Under the pieces are notes generated by a model, which saw nothing but the letters and a program-made list of their open reading frames with translations, had not been told where the DNA came from and made no database searches. Shown piece after piece: positions 1 to 7,643 of a stretch of 64,000 nt of DNA. The stretch is from the NCBI RefSeq assembly GCF_008704795.1, contig NZ_CP023690.1, forward strand, positions 5,032,501 through 5,096,500. Reading direction: 5' to 3'. The stretch comes from Streptomyces spectabilis. GTDB lineage: Bacteria > Actinomycetota > Actinomycetes > Streptomycetales > Streptomycetaceae. Both the position numbers and the translations under genes were made by a program. Each line of letters begins with the position of its first letter. The stretch's first letter is position 1.

Positions 1-249
1 AGCGACGAGCTGGACGAGGCGATGGCCGACTTCGCGACCGCCTACGCCGACCGCACGGAGGCGGACCACGCGCTGCTCGCCGCCGCCGTGCGGGAGGGCG
101 GGTGCCCGCCGAGACGGGGGTCTGAGCGGGACCGCGGCGGATGTGGGTTCTGGGCGCGGGGCCGCCCGGCCCGTGGCCTACGCTGGCCTGGTGACGACCC
201 CGGAAGCCGAGCAAGCACAGGACGAGTCGCCCGAGGGAGCGCCCCCTGA
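1..249 (+). CDS. C-terminal end of a DUF2252-like protein (partial)
   Basis: The window opens inside a gene read in frame 1. The visible residues include the segment ATAYADRTEADHALLAAAV, which resembles the end of DUF2252-family proteins (large, function unknown, kinase-like fold in some predictions), where a Tyr-Ala-Asp-x-Thr motif precedes the last helix. After about residue 40 the sequence turns Arg/Gly-rich and runs on to a stop at 247-249, overlapping the next gene by about 59 bases. That tail has no family character, so the gene may really end earlier with a frameshift here, or carry a strain-specific tail. The family call rests on about 40 residues only. Confidence 0.4.
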   Translation, partial: SDELDEAMADFATAYADRTEADHALLAAAVREGGCPPRRGSERDRGGCGFWARGRPARGLRWPGDDPGSRASTGRVARGSAP

Positions 250-1033
250 GGGTGGTGCGCGGCCTGAGGAGCGGCTCGAGAGGGCTGTGCTGGCGGCCGA
301 GCAGGCGTTGATCGAGTACGAGATCGCGGTGGAGACGTTCCGGGTCGAGGTGGAGAACTTCTCCCGGCTGCACCACCAGAAGCTCGGCCCCGTGTACGCG
401 CGCCTCGACGAGCTGGACGCGCAGATCGCCGAGGCGGTGGCGGAGCGGTCCGGTGATCCGGAGGACCGGCGCAAGGCCGACGAGGCGCGGGCGCGGGTGC
501 TGCCGATGCCGGGGGTCGACGAGCTGTTCCACGGCTGGATGGACGGCGACGGGCTGCCGCCCGAGGCCGCCGCGATGCTGACCGAGCAGTCGGTGCGGCC
601 GCCGCAGCGGGTGCGGCCGAGCGACGAGGCCCGCAAGCTCTACCGGGAACTGGTGCGCAAGGCACACCCCGATCTCGCGCAGGACGAGGACGAGCGGCAG
701 CGGCGTGACGAGTTCATCGCCCGGGTGAACGCGGCGTACGGCCGCGGTGACGAGGCGTCGCTGCGGGAGCTCCTCGCGGAGTGGGACGCCGGGCCGGTGC
801 CCGAGGAGCGGCGGCCCAGCCCCAGCGAGGAGCTGTACGTCCGGCTCGAGTGGCTCGCGCAGCGCAAGGAACTGCTTGCCGTGGTCGCGCGCGAGCTGGA
901 GGAGAGCGCGATCGGCTCCATGCTGAAGCTGGCGCCGGACGACCCCGACCGGCTGCTGGAGGAGATCGCCGAGCAGCTGCTCGCGCAGGTCGCGGAGCGC
1001 GAGGCGGAGCTGGAGCGGCTGACCGCGACGTGA
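191..1033 (+). CDS. J-domain (DnaJ-like) protein
   Basis: A 280-residue cytoplasmic protein. Residues 30-80 are charged and probably coiled coil. A J-domain-like segment at about 143-180 carries the diagnostic HPD tripeptide at 159-161, followed by a helix with FIARVNAAYGRGD. HPD is the element by which J-proteins stimulate the ATPase of DnaK/Hsp70. A second helical, Glu-rich segment ends the protein. There is no G/F region or zinc finger, so this is a class III J-protein, probably a specialised co-chaperone of unknown client. GTG 191 was chosen because upstream codons in the same frame overlap the preceding gene and are low quality. An in-frame start at 143 also exists. The gene appears monocistronic. 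Confidence 0.75.
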   Translation: MTTPEAEQAQDESPEGAPPEGGARPEERLERAVLAAEQALIEYEIAVETFRVEVENFSRLHHQKLGPVYARLDELDAQIAEAVAERSGDPEDRRKADEARARVLPMPGVDELFHGWMDGDGLPPEAAAMLTEQSVRPPQRVRPSDEARKLYRELVRKAHPDLAQDEDERQRRDEFIARVNAAYGRGDEASLRELLAEWDAGPVPEERRPSPSEELYVRLEWLAQRKELLAVVARELEESAIGSMLKLAPDDPDRLLEEIAEQLLAQVAEREAELERLTAT

Positions 1034-1062
1034 GCGGCGGTGGCCGGGCGCTCCGCGGCGGT

Positions 1063-1083
1063 CCGTCCGCTGTGGGCGGACGG
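1063..1083 (+). terminator. stem-loop after the J-domain gene
   Basis: CCGTCCGC and GCGGACGG form an 8-bp GC-rich stem with a 5-base loop, 30 bases after the J-domain stop and 39 bases before the rhodanese start. There is no T-run, as is usual in Streptomyces. Confidence 0.45.
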
Positions 1084-1121
1084 GCGGAGTCGTGGCGCGG
1101 GGGTCGGGTAGCGTCGGACGC

Positions 1122-1469
1122 ATGGAATTCGGTTCTGGTGTGCCCACGGTCACGGTCGCTGATCTCTCGGACGGCGACTTTCTGCTCGACGTCCGCGAGG
1201 ACGATGAGTGGCAGGCCGGTCACGCGGCCGACGCGCTGCACATTCCGATGAGTGATTTCGTGGCCCGCTTCGGGGAGTTGACCGAGGCGGCGCCGCAGGA
1301 CGGCAAGGTGCATGTGATCTGCCGGTCCGGGGGCCGTTCGGCGCAGGTGACGATGTACCTCGCCCAGCAGGGCATCGACGCGGTCAACGTGGACGGTGGC
1401 ATGCAGGTCTGGGAGGCCTCCGGCAAGCCGGTCGTCGATGACAAGGGCCAGCCGGGCACGGTGATCTAG
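1122..1469 (+). CDS. Rhodanese-like single-domain protein
   Basis: A 115-residue single rhodanese domain. It shows the early LLDVRE motif and the active-site loop CRSGGRS with Cys68 as the persulfide-forming residue, then the C-terminal DGGMQVWE element typical of the fold. Such proteins carry sulfane sulfur in thiosulfate or persulfide metabolism. Single-domain forms of this length are common in Streptomyces and often have no defined partner. The ATG at 1122 starts the domain directly; an upstream GTG at 1092 would add ten low-complexity residues. The neighbours are unrelated, so no pathway can be assigned. Confidence 0.85.
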   Translation: MEFGSGVPTVTVADLSDGDFLLDVREDDEWQAGHAADALHIPMSDFVARFGELTEAAPQDGKVHVICRSGGRSAQVTMYLAQQGIDAVNVDGGMQVWEASGKPVVDDKGQPGTVI

Positions 1470-1585
1470 GGCCGTCGCCTCCACGGCGACCGCGCCGCGC
1501 ACTGTCACGTGGTGGCGCCCCGGTGGCGTCCCGTGTGGAGCCGTGCCCTGGTCGGCGGGCTCCGGGCGCTGTTTCGCGTGCCGTC

Positions 1586-2734
1586 TCAGCCCAGTGCGTG
1601 CGCGGCGAGTACGTCGCCCAGTGCTTCCTCGTGGGCTGCCGCCGGGCCGAGGGAGAGCTCCAGGTGCTTGGCCCAGGCGTGGTAGCGGTGCAGGGGGTAG
1701 TCGGTGTCGGCGCCGAAGCCGCCGTGCAGGTGTTGTGCCGTCTGTACGACGCGGCGTACGCCGTCCGCGGCCCAGGTCTTGGCCACGGCTATGTCGGCGG
1801 CGACCGGCAGCAGCCCGTCGCCCGGTGCCGTGCGGTCCGGTGTGCTCAGGCGCCAGGCGGCCTGCCAGAGGGTCGCTTCCATCGCGCGCAGATCGATGTA
1901 GCGGTCGGCGGCCTGGACCGCGACGGCCTGGAAGGTGGCGATGGGGTGGCCGAACTGCTCGCGCTTGCCGGTGTATTCGCTGGTCATGCGAAGCACCCTG
2001 GTGCCGAGGCCAAGGGCGAGCGCACAGGTGCCGGTGGTGAGCAGGTCGCGCAGGAACTCCCAGGCGCCTTCGGTGGTGATGAGGTCTGCGTGGGGGACGC
2101 GCACGGAGTCAAGGCGTAGTTCGCCGAGGCGTTCGCCGGTGGTGGAGGTCTGCTCGGCGAGGCTGAGGCCCTGGGCGGCGCGGGGGACGAGGGCGAGGAC
2201 GGTACGGCCTTCGGGGGCGGTGGCCGGTACGAGGATGAAGTCGGCGTTGTACGCCCAGGCCACGGCGGTCTGGGCGCCGTCGAGCAGCCAGTCGGTGCCG
2301 TCGGGCCGTGCGGAGACGGCGAGTTCGGCGCCGTCGTGACCGGTGCGGCCGTGCGCGGCGACGGTCAGGACGACCTCGCCGCGGGCGGCCCGCGTGAGGA
2401 TCCGCTGTTTCAACTCGTCGCCGCCGTGGGTCTGCACGGTGTACGCGGCCGCGCTGGACTCCAGGAGCGGGACGCGGGCGAGCACCTTCGCCGCTTCGCG
2501 CAGGACCAGGCAGAGCGCGATGGCGTCGAGGCCCGAGCCGCCGTGCTCGGGGGCGAGGAGCAGGCTGAGCAGGTCGGCCTCGGCGAGCCTGGCCCACAGG
2601 GCGCGGTCGAAGTCATCGGCGACGGCACCGGGGGTGAGCGAAGGGCTGGGCACGCCGTCCGGTACGACATCGGCGAAGAGCGCTTGGGCCGCTTCGAGCG
2701 CCGCCTGCTGTTCCTCGGTGAAGGTGAAGTCCAC
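1586..2734 (-). CDS. Acyl-CoA dehydrogenase family protein
   Basis: A 382-residue flavoprotein of the acyl-CoA dehydrogenase fold: N-terminal helical domain beginning FTFTEEQQAALEAAQALF, a middle beta domain, and a C-terminal four-helix domain with SEYTGKREQFGHPI, the FAD-contacting motif of the family. It should oxidise an acyl-CoA to the 2-enoyl-CoA; the substrate cannot be read from the sequence. Length and divergence resemble the short FadE subunits of actinobacteria that often work as heterodimers, but no partner lies next to it. GTG 2734 is preferred because GGGAGGA sits just upstream. It lies 138 bases downstream of paaE on the same strand, separated by a palindromic operator. Confidence 0.85.
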   Translation of the reverse strand: MDFTFTEEQQAALEAAQALFADVVPDGVPSPSLTPGAVADDFDRALWARLAEADLLSLLLAPEHGGSGLDAIALCLVLREAAKVLARVPLLESSAAAYTVQTHGGDELKQRILTRAARGEVVLTVAAHGRTGHDGAELAVSARPDGTDWLLDGAQTAVAWAYNADFILVPATAPEGRTVLALVPRAAQGLSLAEQTSTTGERLGELRLDSVRVPHADLITTEGAWEFLRDLLTTGTCALALGLGTRVLRMTSEYTGKREQFGHPIATFQAVAVQAADRYIDLRAMEATLWQAAWRLSTPDRTAPGDGLLPVAADIAVAKTWAADGVRRVVQTAQHLHGGFGADTDYPLHRYHAWAKHLELSLGPAAAHEEALGDVLAAHALG

Positions 2735-2808
2735 TGTTCGTCCTCCCACGCGCGCCGGCCCGGTCGTGTCCGTTCGCCCCGTCCGTCAGTTCTGACGGGT
2801 CGTCAAGA

Positions 2809-2822
2809 TAGAACAGGTTCTA
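2809..2822. promoter_or_regulatory. KstR-like palindromic operator
   Basis: TAGAACAGGTTCTA is a 14-bp inverted repeat (TAGAAC-AG-GTTCTA) 74 bases upstream of the acyl-CoA dehydrogenase start. It fits the pattern TnnAACnnGTTnnA that I recall for KstR, the TetR-family repressor of steroid catabolism in mycobacteria and rhodococci. Regulator identity is an inference; no kstR gene is in the window. Confidence 0.55.
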
Positions 2823-2872
2823 GCGGATGGGAACAGCTGCCGCTTTGGCGGTGGGCGCCGACGCGGCCGGGC

Positions 2873-3940
2873 TCAGCGGTCGAAGTCCAGCTCCACCTTG
2901 TCCGTGGTCGGGTGGGACTGGCAGGCCAGGACGTATCCGGCTTCGGTCTCCTCCGGCTCCAGCGCGAAGTTCCGGTCCATCCGGACGTCGCCGGAGACCT
3001 TGAAGGCCCGGCAGGTGCCGCAGACGCCGCCCTTGCAGGCGAACGGCGCGTCCGCGCGGTTGCGCAGCACCGTGTCGAGGAGCGTCTCGCCCGACTGCAC
3101 CGGCCAGGTGCCGGAGCGGCCGTCGAGAGTCACGGTGACCGTGCTGTGCTCAGGCACTGGGACGGTCGCGGTCGCCTGGGGGGCGTCGTCGACGTGGAAT
3201 ATCTCCTCGTGGATGCGGCGCCGGTCCACGCCGAGGGACCGCAGGGTCCGCTCCGCGCTCTGCACCAGGCCGTACGGGCCGCACAGGAACCAGCCGTCGA
3301 CCTCGGGCACCGTGAGAAGGGCGGGCAGCAGGGCCGCGAGCCGCTCCCCGTCAAGCCGCCCGGAGGTGAGCCCGGCCTGCTGCTCCTCGCGGGAGAGCAC
3401 CGTCACCAGCTGGAACCGGTCCGGCCAGCGGTCCTTGAGGTCGGCGACCTCCTCCAGGAACATCGTGGACGCCGTGGTGCGGTCGCTGCGGATCAGGCAG
3501 AACCGGGCGCGCGGTTCCCGCTCCAGGAGCGTGGTGACGATGGAGAGCACCGGGGTGATGCCGCTGCCGCCGACCACCGCCGCATACCGGCCGGGGGCGG
3601 GGTCCAGGGTGAAGCGGCCCGCCGGGGTCATCACCTCCAGCTCGTCGCCCACGGCTATTTCCTTGTGCGCGTACGTCGAGAAGGCGCCGCCGTCCACCAC
3701 GCGCACGCCGACCCGCAACGTGCTCGGTTCCCCGGCGGCTTGGGGGGCCGGGGCCGAGGAACAGATCGAGTAGGTGCGCCGGATCTCGACGCCGTCGACG
3801 ACGCGGCGCAGGGCCAGGTGCTGGCCCGGGGTGTAGCGGTAGTCCTCGCGCAGAGCCGGGGGGACGTCGAAGGTCAGGGCCACGGAGTCGTCGGTGAGCT
3901 GCTCGACGGCCGCTACGCGCAGCTGGTGGAAGCGCGCCAT
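2873..3940 (-). CDS. paaE: Phenylacetyl-CoA 1,2-epoxidase reductase subunit PaaE
   Basis: A 355-residue reductase that passes electrons from NADPH through FAD and a [2Fe-2S] cluster to the PaaABC(D) oxygenase. The N-terminal half is a ferredoxin-NADP reductase module with the FAD motif RRTYSICSS and the nucleotide motif GGSGITPVLSI. The last 90 residues are a plant-type ferredoxin with CKGGVCGTC and the distal Cys in LACQSHP. Stop and start of paaD/paaE overlap as TGATG, with AAGGAG five bases before ATG 3940. It is the last gene of paaABCDE. Confidence 0.95.
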   Translation of the reverse strand: MARFHQLRVAAVEQLTDDSVALTFDVPPALREDYRYTPGQHLALRRVVDGVEIRRTYSICSSAPAPQAAGEPSTLRVGVRVVDGGAFSTYAHKEIAVGDELEVMTPAGRFTLDPAPGRYAAVVGGSGITPVLSIVTTLLEREPRARFCLIRSDRTTASTMFLEEVADLKDRWPDRFQLVTVLSREEQQAGLTSGRLDGERLAALLPALLTVPEVDGWFLCGPYGLVQSAERTLRSLGVDRRRIHEEIFHVDDAPQATATVPVPEHSTVTVTLDGRSGTWPVQSGETLLDTVLRNRADAPFACKGGVCGTCRAFKVSGDVRMDRNFALEPEETEAGYVLACQSHPTTDKVELDFDR

Positions 3941-4440
3941 CACAGCTCCTTGAAGTGGTCGAAGGGTTCGCGGCAGGCGACGCAGCGGCGCAGGGCCTTG
4001 CAGGCCGTGGACGAGAAGCGGCTGAGCAGCTCGGTGTCGGTGGAGCCGCAGTGGGGGCAGCGGACGGCGAGGGTGAGCGGTACGGGCCCGTCGGCGGCGT
4101 GCGGGCGGGGCGGGGCGATGCCGAACTCGGCGAGCTTGCGGCGGCCTTCGGCGCTGATGTCGTCCGTGGACCAGGCCGGGGAGAGCACCGTGCGGACCTT
4201 GACGTCGGCCACGCCGTGGTCGTGGAGGACCTGCTCTATGTCGGCGGACATGGCCTCGATCGCGGGGCAGCCGGTGTACGTCGGCGTCAGTTCGACCTCG
4301 ACCCGGCCGGGGGCGCTGACGTGGACGGCGCGGACCACGCCCAGCTCGGCGAGGGTCAGAACGGGCAGCTCGGGGTCGGGCACCGAGCCCGCCAGGGCGA
4401 GCAGCCGCTCTTCGAGCGCGGTGGGGGCGGTGGTCACCAT
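3940..4440 (-). CDS. paaD: Phenylacetyl-CoA epoxidase assembly/iron-sulfur subunit PaaD
   Basis: A 166-residue protein with an N-terminal MIP18/DUF59-type domain (PDPELPVLTLAELGVVR, then TPTYTGCPAIEAM with its conserved Cys) and a C-terminal zinc-ribbon-like segment with CPHCGS and CVACREPF. PaaD is required for phenylacetyl-CoA epoxidation in vivo, probably in maturation of the iron centres. The start ATG 4440 overlaps the end of paaC by seven bases (ATGGTGA), which marks tight translational coupling. A longer open frame extends upstream to 5076 but only in the shadow of paaC. Confidence 0.93.
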   Translation of the reverse strand: MVTTAPTALEERLLALAGSVPDPELPVLTLAELGVVRAVHVSAPGRVEVELTPTYTGCPAIEAMSADIEQVLHDHGVADVKVRTVLSPAWSTDDISAEGRRKLAEFGIAPPRPHAADGPVPLTLAVRCPHCGSTDTELLSRFSSTACKALRRCVACREPFDHFKEL

Positions 4441-5159
4441 GATGCCCCCGGGTGGCTGCGGTGCAGGTGCTGCATTTCGGCGAGCATCCGGCCGAACGAC
4501 TCCGTGTGCAGGCCCTCGCGTCCGGCGCCCGCCGTCCAGGCGCCGCTCTGCGGGCCTTCCGGGACGGTGAGCGTGGCCTTCTCGATGACTGTGGTGACAG
4601 TGGTGGTCCACTGCTCGCGCAGCGTCTGCCAGTCGATGTCCAGGCCGGGCACCGGCTGGAACAGCTCTCCTGTGTACCGCCACAGGGCGTCCAGGCCGTG
4701 CCGCATCCGCTCGTGGCTCTCCGCCGTGCCGTCGCCGAGGCGGAGCGTCCACTGCTCGGCGTGGTCCTGGTGGTAGGCGACTTCCTTGGCGGCCTTCGCT
4801 GCCAAGGGGGCCAACTCGCTGTCCGTGGTGGCCAGTCGGGCGTAGAGCAGGTGCTGATAGGTGGAGAAGTAGAGCTGGCGGGCGATGGTGTGGGCGAAGT
4901 CGCCGTTCGGCTGCTCGACCAGCTGGACGTTGCGGAAGGCGCGCTCCTCGCGCAGGAACGCCAGCTCGTCCTCGTCGCCGGCGAGGGACAGCAGGACGCG
5001 GGCCTGGCCGAGGAGGTCCAGGGCGATGTTCGCCAGGGCGACTTCTTCTTCGAGGACGGGGGCGTGGCCCGCCCACTCTCCCAGGCGGTGCGAGAGCACC
5101 AGCGCGTCGTCGCCGAGGGCCAGGGCCGCGATGTCGGCGGTGCGGGGTGTGGTGGTCAC
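4434..5159 (-). CDS. paaC: Phenylacetyl-CoA epoxidase structural subunit PaaC
   Basis: A 241-residue helical ferritin-like subunit that pairs with catalytic PaaA to form the heterodimeric core of the ring 1,2-phenylacetyl-CoA epoxidase. The sequence has the family signature LGDDALVLSHRLGEWAGHAP near the start and KEVAYHQDHAEQW in the centre. PaaC keeps the di-iron fold but is not the catalytic subunit. The start is GTG 5159, overlapping the paaB stop as GTGA. This start gives the length expected for the family; the frame remains open far upstream only in the shadow of paaB and paaA. Confidence 0.93.
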   Translation of the reverse strand: MTTTPRTADIAALALGDDALVLSHRLGEWAGHAPVLEEEVALANIALDLLGQARVLLSLAGDEDELAFLREERAFRNVQLVEQPNGDFAHTIARQLYFSTYQHLLYARLATTDSELAPLAAKAAKEVAYHQDHAEQWTLRLGDGTAESHERMRHGLDALWRYTGELFQPVPGLDIDWQTLREQWTTTVTTVIEKATLTVPEGPQSGAWTAGAGREGLHTESFGRMLAEMQHLHRSHPGASW

Positions 5160-5446
5160 AGGTGCTTCACTCCTTCCGGGATGTCGTAGAACGTCGGGTG
5201 GCGGTACGGCTTGTCCGCGGCCGGTTCGAAGAAGGAGTCCTTCTCGTCCGGGGACGAGGCCGTGATCTCGGCCGACGGCACGACCCAGATGGAGACGCCT
5301 TCGCTTCTGCGGGTGTACAGATCGCGGGCGTTGCGCAGGGCCATTTCGGCGTCCGGGGCGTGCAGGCTGCCCGCGTGGGTGTGGGAGAGGCCGCGGCGCG
5401 AGCGCACGAACACTTCCCACAGGGGCCATTCGGTCGAGTTGCTCAT
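5156..5446 (-). CDS. paaB: Phenylacetyl-CoA epoxidase small subunit PaaB
   Basis: A 96-residue small subunit, normal length for the family, beginning [20 protein letters not shown] and containing the usual [19 protein letters not shown] stretch. PaaB bridges PaaAC heterodimers in the epoxidase complex. It is coupled on both sides: its ATG overlaps the paaA stop (ATGA) and its stop overlaps the paaC GTG (GTGA), so the subunits are made in fixed proportion from one transcript that starts before paaA. Confidence 0.95.
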   Translation of the reverse strand: MSNSTEWPLWEVFVRSRRGLSHTHAGSLHAPDAEMALRNARDLYTRRSEGVSIWVVPSAEITASSPDEKDSFFEPAADKPYRHPTFYDIPEGVKHL

Positions 5447-6486
5447 GCGGTCGCCTCCGCCGGGGTGCCGGGCGCCGCGGGGCGGCGGTCCTTGTCGTGG
5501 TCGCTGTGCTTGGCGGCGTACGCGGCCGCCGCGTCGCGCACCCAGGCGCCTTCGTCGTGGGCCTGCTTGCGCTGGGTGAGGCGCTGCTCATTGCACGGGC
5601 CGTTGCCCTTGAGGACCGACCAGAACTCGCTCCAGTCGATGGGGCCGAAGTCGTGCTCTCCCCGCTCCTCGTTCCACCGCAGGTCGGGGTCGGGCAGGGT
5701 GAGGCCGAGGGACTCGGCCTGGGGGACGCAGATGTCCACGAAGCGCTGGCGCAGCTCGTCGTTCGAGTGGCGCTTGATCTTCCAGGTCATGGACTGCTCG
5801 GAGTGCGACGACTCGGCGTCCGGGGGGCCGAACATCATCAGGGAGGGCCACCACCAGCGGTCCACGGCGTCCTGGGCCATGGCGTGCTGCTCGGGGGTGC
5901 CGCGGCTCAGGGCGAGCAGCAGCTCATACCCCTGGCGCTGGTGGAAGGACTCCTCCTTGCAGACGCGGACCATCGCGCGTGCGTACGGGCCGTACGAGCA
6001 GCGGCACAGGGGGACTTGGTTGGTGATCGCTGCGCCGTCGACGAGCCAGCCGATGGCGCCCACGTCCGCCCACGTCAACGTCGGGTAGTTGAAGATCGAT
6101 GAGTACTTCTGGCGGCCCGAGTGCAGCTTGTCGAGCAGCTCGTCGCGGCTGACACCGAGCGTCTCCGCCGCGCTGTACAGATACAGGCCGTGGCCCGCCT
6201 CGTCCTGGACCTTGGCCATCAGGATCGCCTTGCGGCGCAGCGACGGGGCGCGCGTGATCCAGTTCGCCTCCGGCTGCATGCCGATGATCTCGGAGTGGGC
6301 GTGCTGCGCGATCTGGCGCACGAGCGTCGCGCGATAGGCGTCGGGCATCCAGTCGCGGGGCTCGATGCGCTCGTCGGCCGCCACGGCCGCGTCGAAGACG
6401 GCCTCGAGCTCGGTGATGTCCGTGACCACGGCGGCGGCCGCAGCCCCGTCCCTCGCCACGTCGGGCGCCTTGTGCGCTGTCGCCAT
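5443..6486 (-). CDS. paaA: Phenylacetyl-CoA epoxidase catalytic subunit PaaA
   Basis: A 347-residue di-iron monooxygenase subunit that inserts one oxygen atom into the ring of phenylacetyl-CoA to give the 1,2-epoxide, the committing step of aerobic phenylacetate degradation. Carboxylate-bridged di-iron ligand motifs are visible as [10 protein letters not shown] and [14 protein letters not shown] (ExxH type). The N-terminal 40 residues, rich in Ala and Asp, are variable in Streptomyces. It is first in the paaABCDE operon; the promoter region (6487-6560) contains a PaaR-type operator. Later ring-opening and beta-oxidation steps are partly supplied by paaN and the 3-hydroxyacyl-CoA dehydrogenase 5 kb away. 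Confidence 0.96.
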   Translation of the reverse strand: MATAHKAPDVARDGAAAAAVVTDITELEAVFDAAVAADERIEPRDWMPDAYRATLVRQIAQHAHSEIIGMQPEANWITRAPSLRRKAILMAKVQDEAGHGLYLYSAAETLGVSRDELLDKLHSGRQKYSSIFNYPTLTWADVGAIGWLVDGAAITNQVPLCRCSYGPYARAMVRVCKEESFHQRQGYELLLALSRGTPEQHAMAQDAVDRWWWPSLMMFGPPDAESSHSEQSMTWKIKRHSNDELRQRFVDICVPQAESLGLTLPDPDLRWNEERGEHDFGPIDWSEFWSVLKGNGPCNEQRLTQRKQAHDEGAWVRDAAAAYAAKHSDHDKDRRPAAPGTPAEATA

Positions 6487-6536
6487 CTCGGTCCCCCTCG
6501 ACCTCGGGCAGTCTCTGCGTCCTTCGACGGCCTCCC

Positions 6537-6552
6537 GACCGATCGTTCGGTC
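6537..6552. promoter_or_regulatory. PaaR-type operator at paaA
   Basis: GACCGATCGTTCGGTC, 51 bases upstream of the paaA ATG, has perfect 6-bp arms (GACCGA/TCGGTC) and fits ACCGNNCGNNCGGT, the core I recall for PaaR of Corynebacterium glutamicum. Related copies lie at 11559-11574 and 14433-14448. Confidence 0.7.
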
Positions 6553-6597
6553 CGCCGCAATTCAATGGTGCGGCGCCTCGCCATAAGGTGTCAACCC

Positions 6598-6606
6598 TGT
6601 GGATAA
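6598..6606. promoter_or_regulatory. Consensus DnaA box
   Basis: TGTGGATAA is the exact complement of TTATCCACA. It lies 46 bases from the paaA operator and 84 bases before the DUF5819 gene. An isolated box may be chance, but similar boxes accompany the two other PaaR-type sites. Confidence 0.35.
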
Positions 6607-6689
6607 CCTCCGCGGCGCTGTGCCTGGCGGGCAGGCCTGAGTACGGTTCCGGCGGCAGGGTTCGGTGCGGGAACGGGAAACGGGACGGA

Positions 6690-7643
6690 ATGGACGCCTA
6701 CGACGAGGGCCCGCGGGACGGGCCTGTCGGGCCTGACGGGTCCTCTGCGCCGGACGGGGCCGACAGGCCATCTGCGTCGGACGGAGCCGTGGTGCCTTCA
6801 GCGTCGTGTGGGGCTGAGGAGGCCCCTGCGAAAGGTAAGGCCCTTGTGAAGGGTGAGGCACCTGAGGGACATGAGGCCCCTGAGGGACATGAGGCGCACG
6901 TGCCCGGCGGTGGTGGCTCCTCGACCGACGACGGCCCCCCGCTCGGCCCGCCCACCGGCATCGCCGGTCTCCCCCGCGGCTACCAGCTCGCCGCCGCCCT
7001 CGCGCTCGCGCTGGTCGCCGTCACCGTCTGCGTACACCTCGGGATGATGTTCCTGCACGTCGCCCCGGCGAACACCCTGAGCAAGGAGCACGGCAAGAAG
7101 ATCTACGACTGGGTGTACCCGGAGTTCGAGCAGAACTGGAAGCTGTTCGCGCCCAATCCGCTTCAGCAGAACGTCGCGGTGCAGGCCCGTGCGCAGCTGC
7201 GCACCGCGGACGGCGGCCATCGGATCACGGACTGGTACGACCTGTCGGCGCAGGACGGCGCGGCCATCGACCACAACCTCCTGCCGAGCCACACCCAGCA
7301 GAACGAACTGCGCCGGGCCTGGGACTTCTTCGTCTCGACGCACGACGCGCAGAATCGTGCCACCGGTCTGCGCGGTGAGATCTCCGAGCGCTACGTCCGC
7401 CGTATCGTGCTGCTGCGCATCGACCGGCAGGAGCCGCTCGCGCGCGGTGAGTCGATCGACCAGGTGCAGGTCCGGTCGCGGACGACGGGTGTGCGGCCGC
7501 CGAAGTGGAGTGATGAGAAGGCCAATGTGAAACCGGTCCTCCGGTTGCTGCCGTGGTGGTCGGTGACCCCGGACGACCTGCCGCTCGCCGACGACACGCG
7601 GGCGCGGCGGGACGTCGCCGCCGAGGGGAGCGGTGCCCGGTGA
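6690..7643 (+). CDS. DUF5819 family membrane protein
   Basis: A 317-residue protein. The first 85 residues are low complexity (Gly, Pro, Asp, Glu, with a repeated PEGHEA unit) and probably cytoplasmic. One membrane segment follows at about 98-120 (LAAALALALVAVTVCVHLGM), then an extracytoplasmic domain with FEQNWKLFAPNPLQQNVAVQ, the hallmark of DUF5819. The function is unknown. The family regularly precedes an HTTM-domain gene, as it does here with a GTGA overlap, so the two proteins probably act together in the membrane. The repeated GAGGGACATGAGGC units at 6867-6895 encode the duplicated PEGHEA. Confidence 0.8.
   Translation: MDAYDEGPRDGPVGPDGSSAPDGADRPSASDGAVVPSASCGAEEAPAKGKALVKGEAPEGHEAPEGHEAHVPGGGGSSTDDGPPLGPPTGIAGLPRGYQLAAALALALVAVTVCVHLGMMFLHVAPANTLSKEHGKKIYDWVYPEFEQNWKLFAPNPLQQNVAVQARAQLRTADGGHRITDWYDLSAQDGAAIDHNLLPSHTQQNELRRAWDFFVSTHDAQNRATGLRGEISERYVRRIVLLRIDRQEPLARGESIDQVQVRSRTTGVRPPKWSDEKANVKPVLRLLPWWSVTPDDLPLADDTRARRDVAAEGSGAR

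Noticed and set aside
1474..1490. GTCGCC/GGCGAC hairpin after the rhodanese gene.
   Set aside because: A six-base stem is common by chance at this GC content, and no further support is visible.
2336..4570. A 744-codon open frame on the plus strand opposite paaCDE.
   Set aside because: It is antisense to well-identified paa genes. GC-rich codons on one strand keep the complementary frames open; it has no family motifs and no ribosome site.
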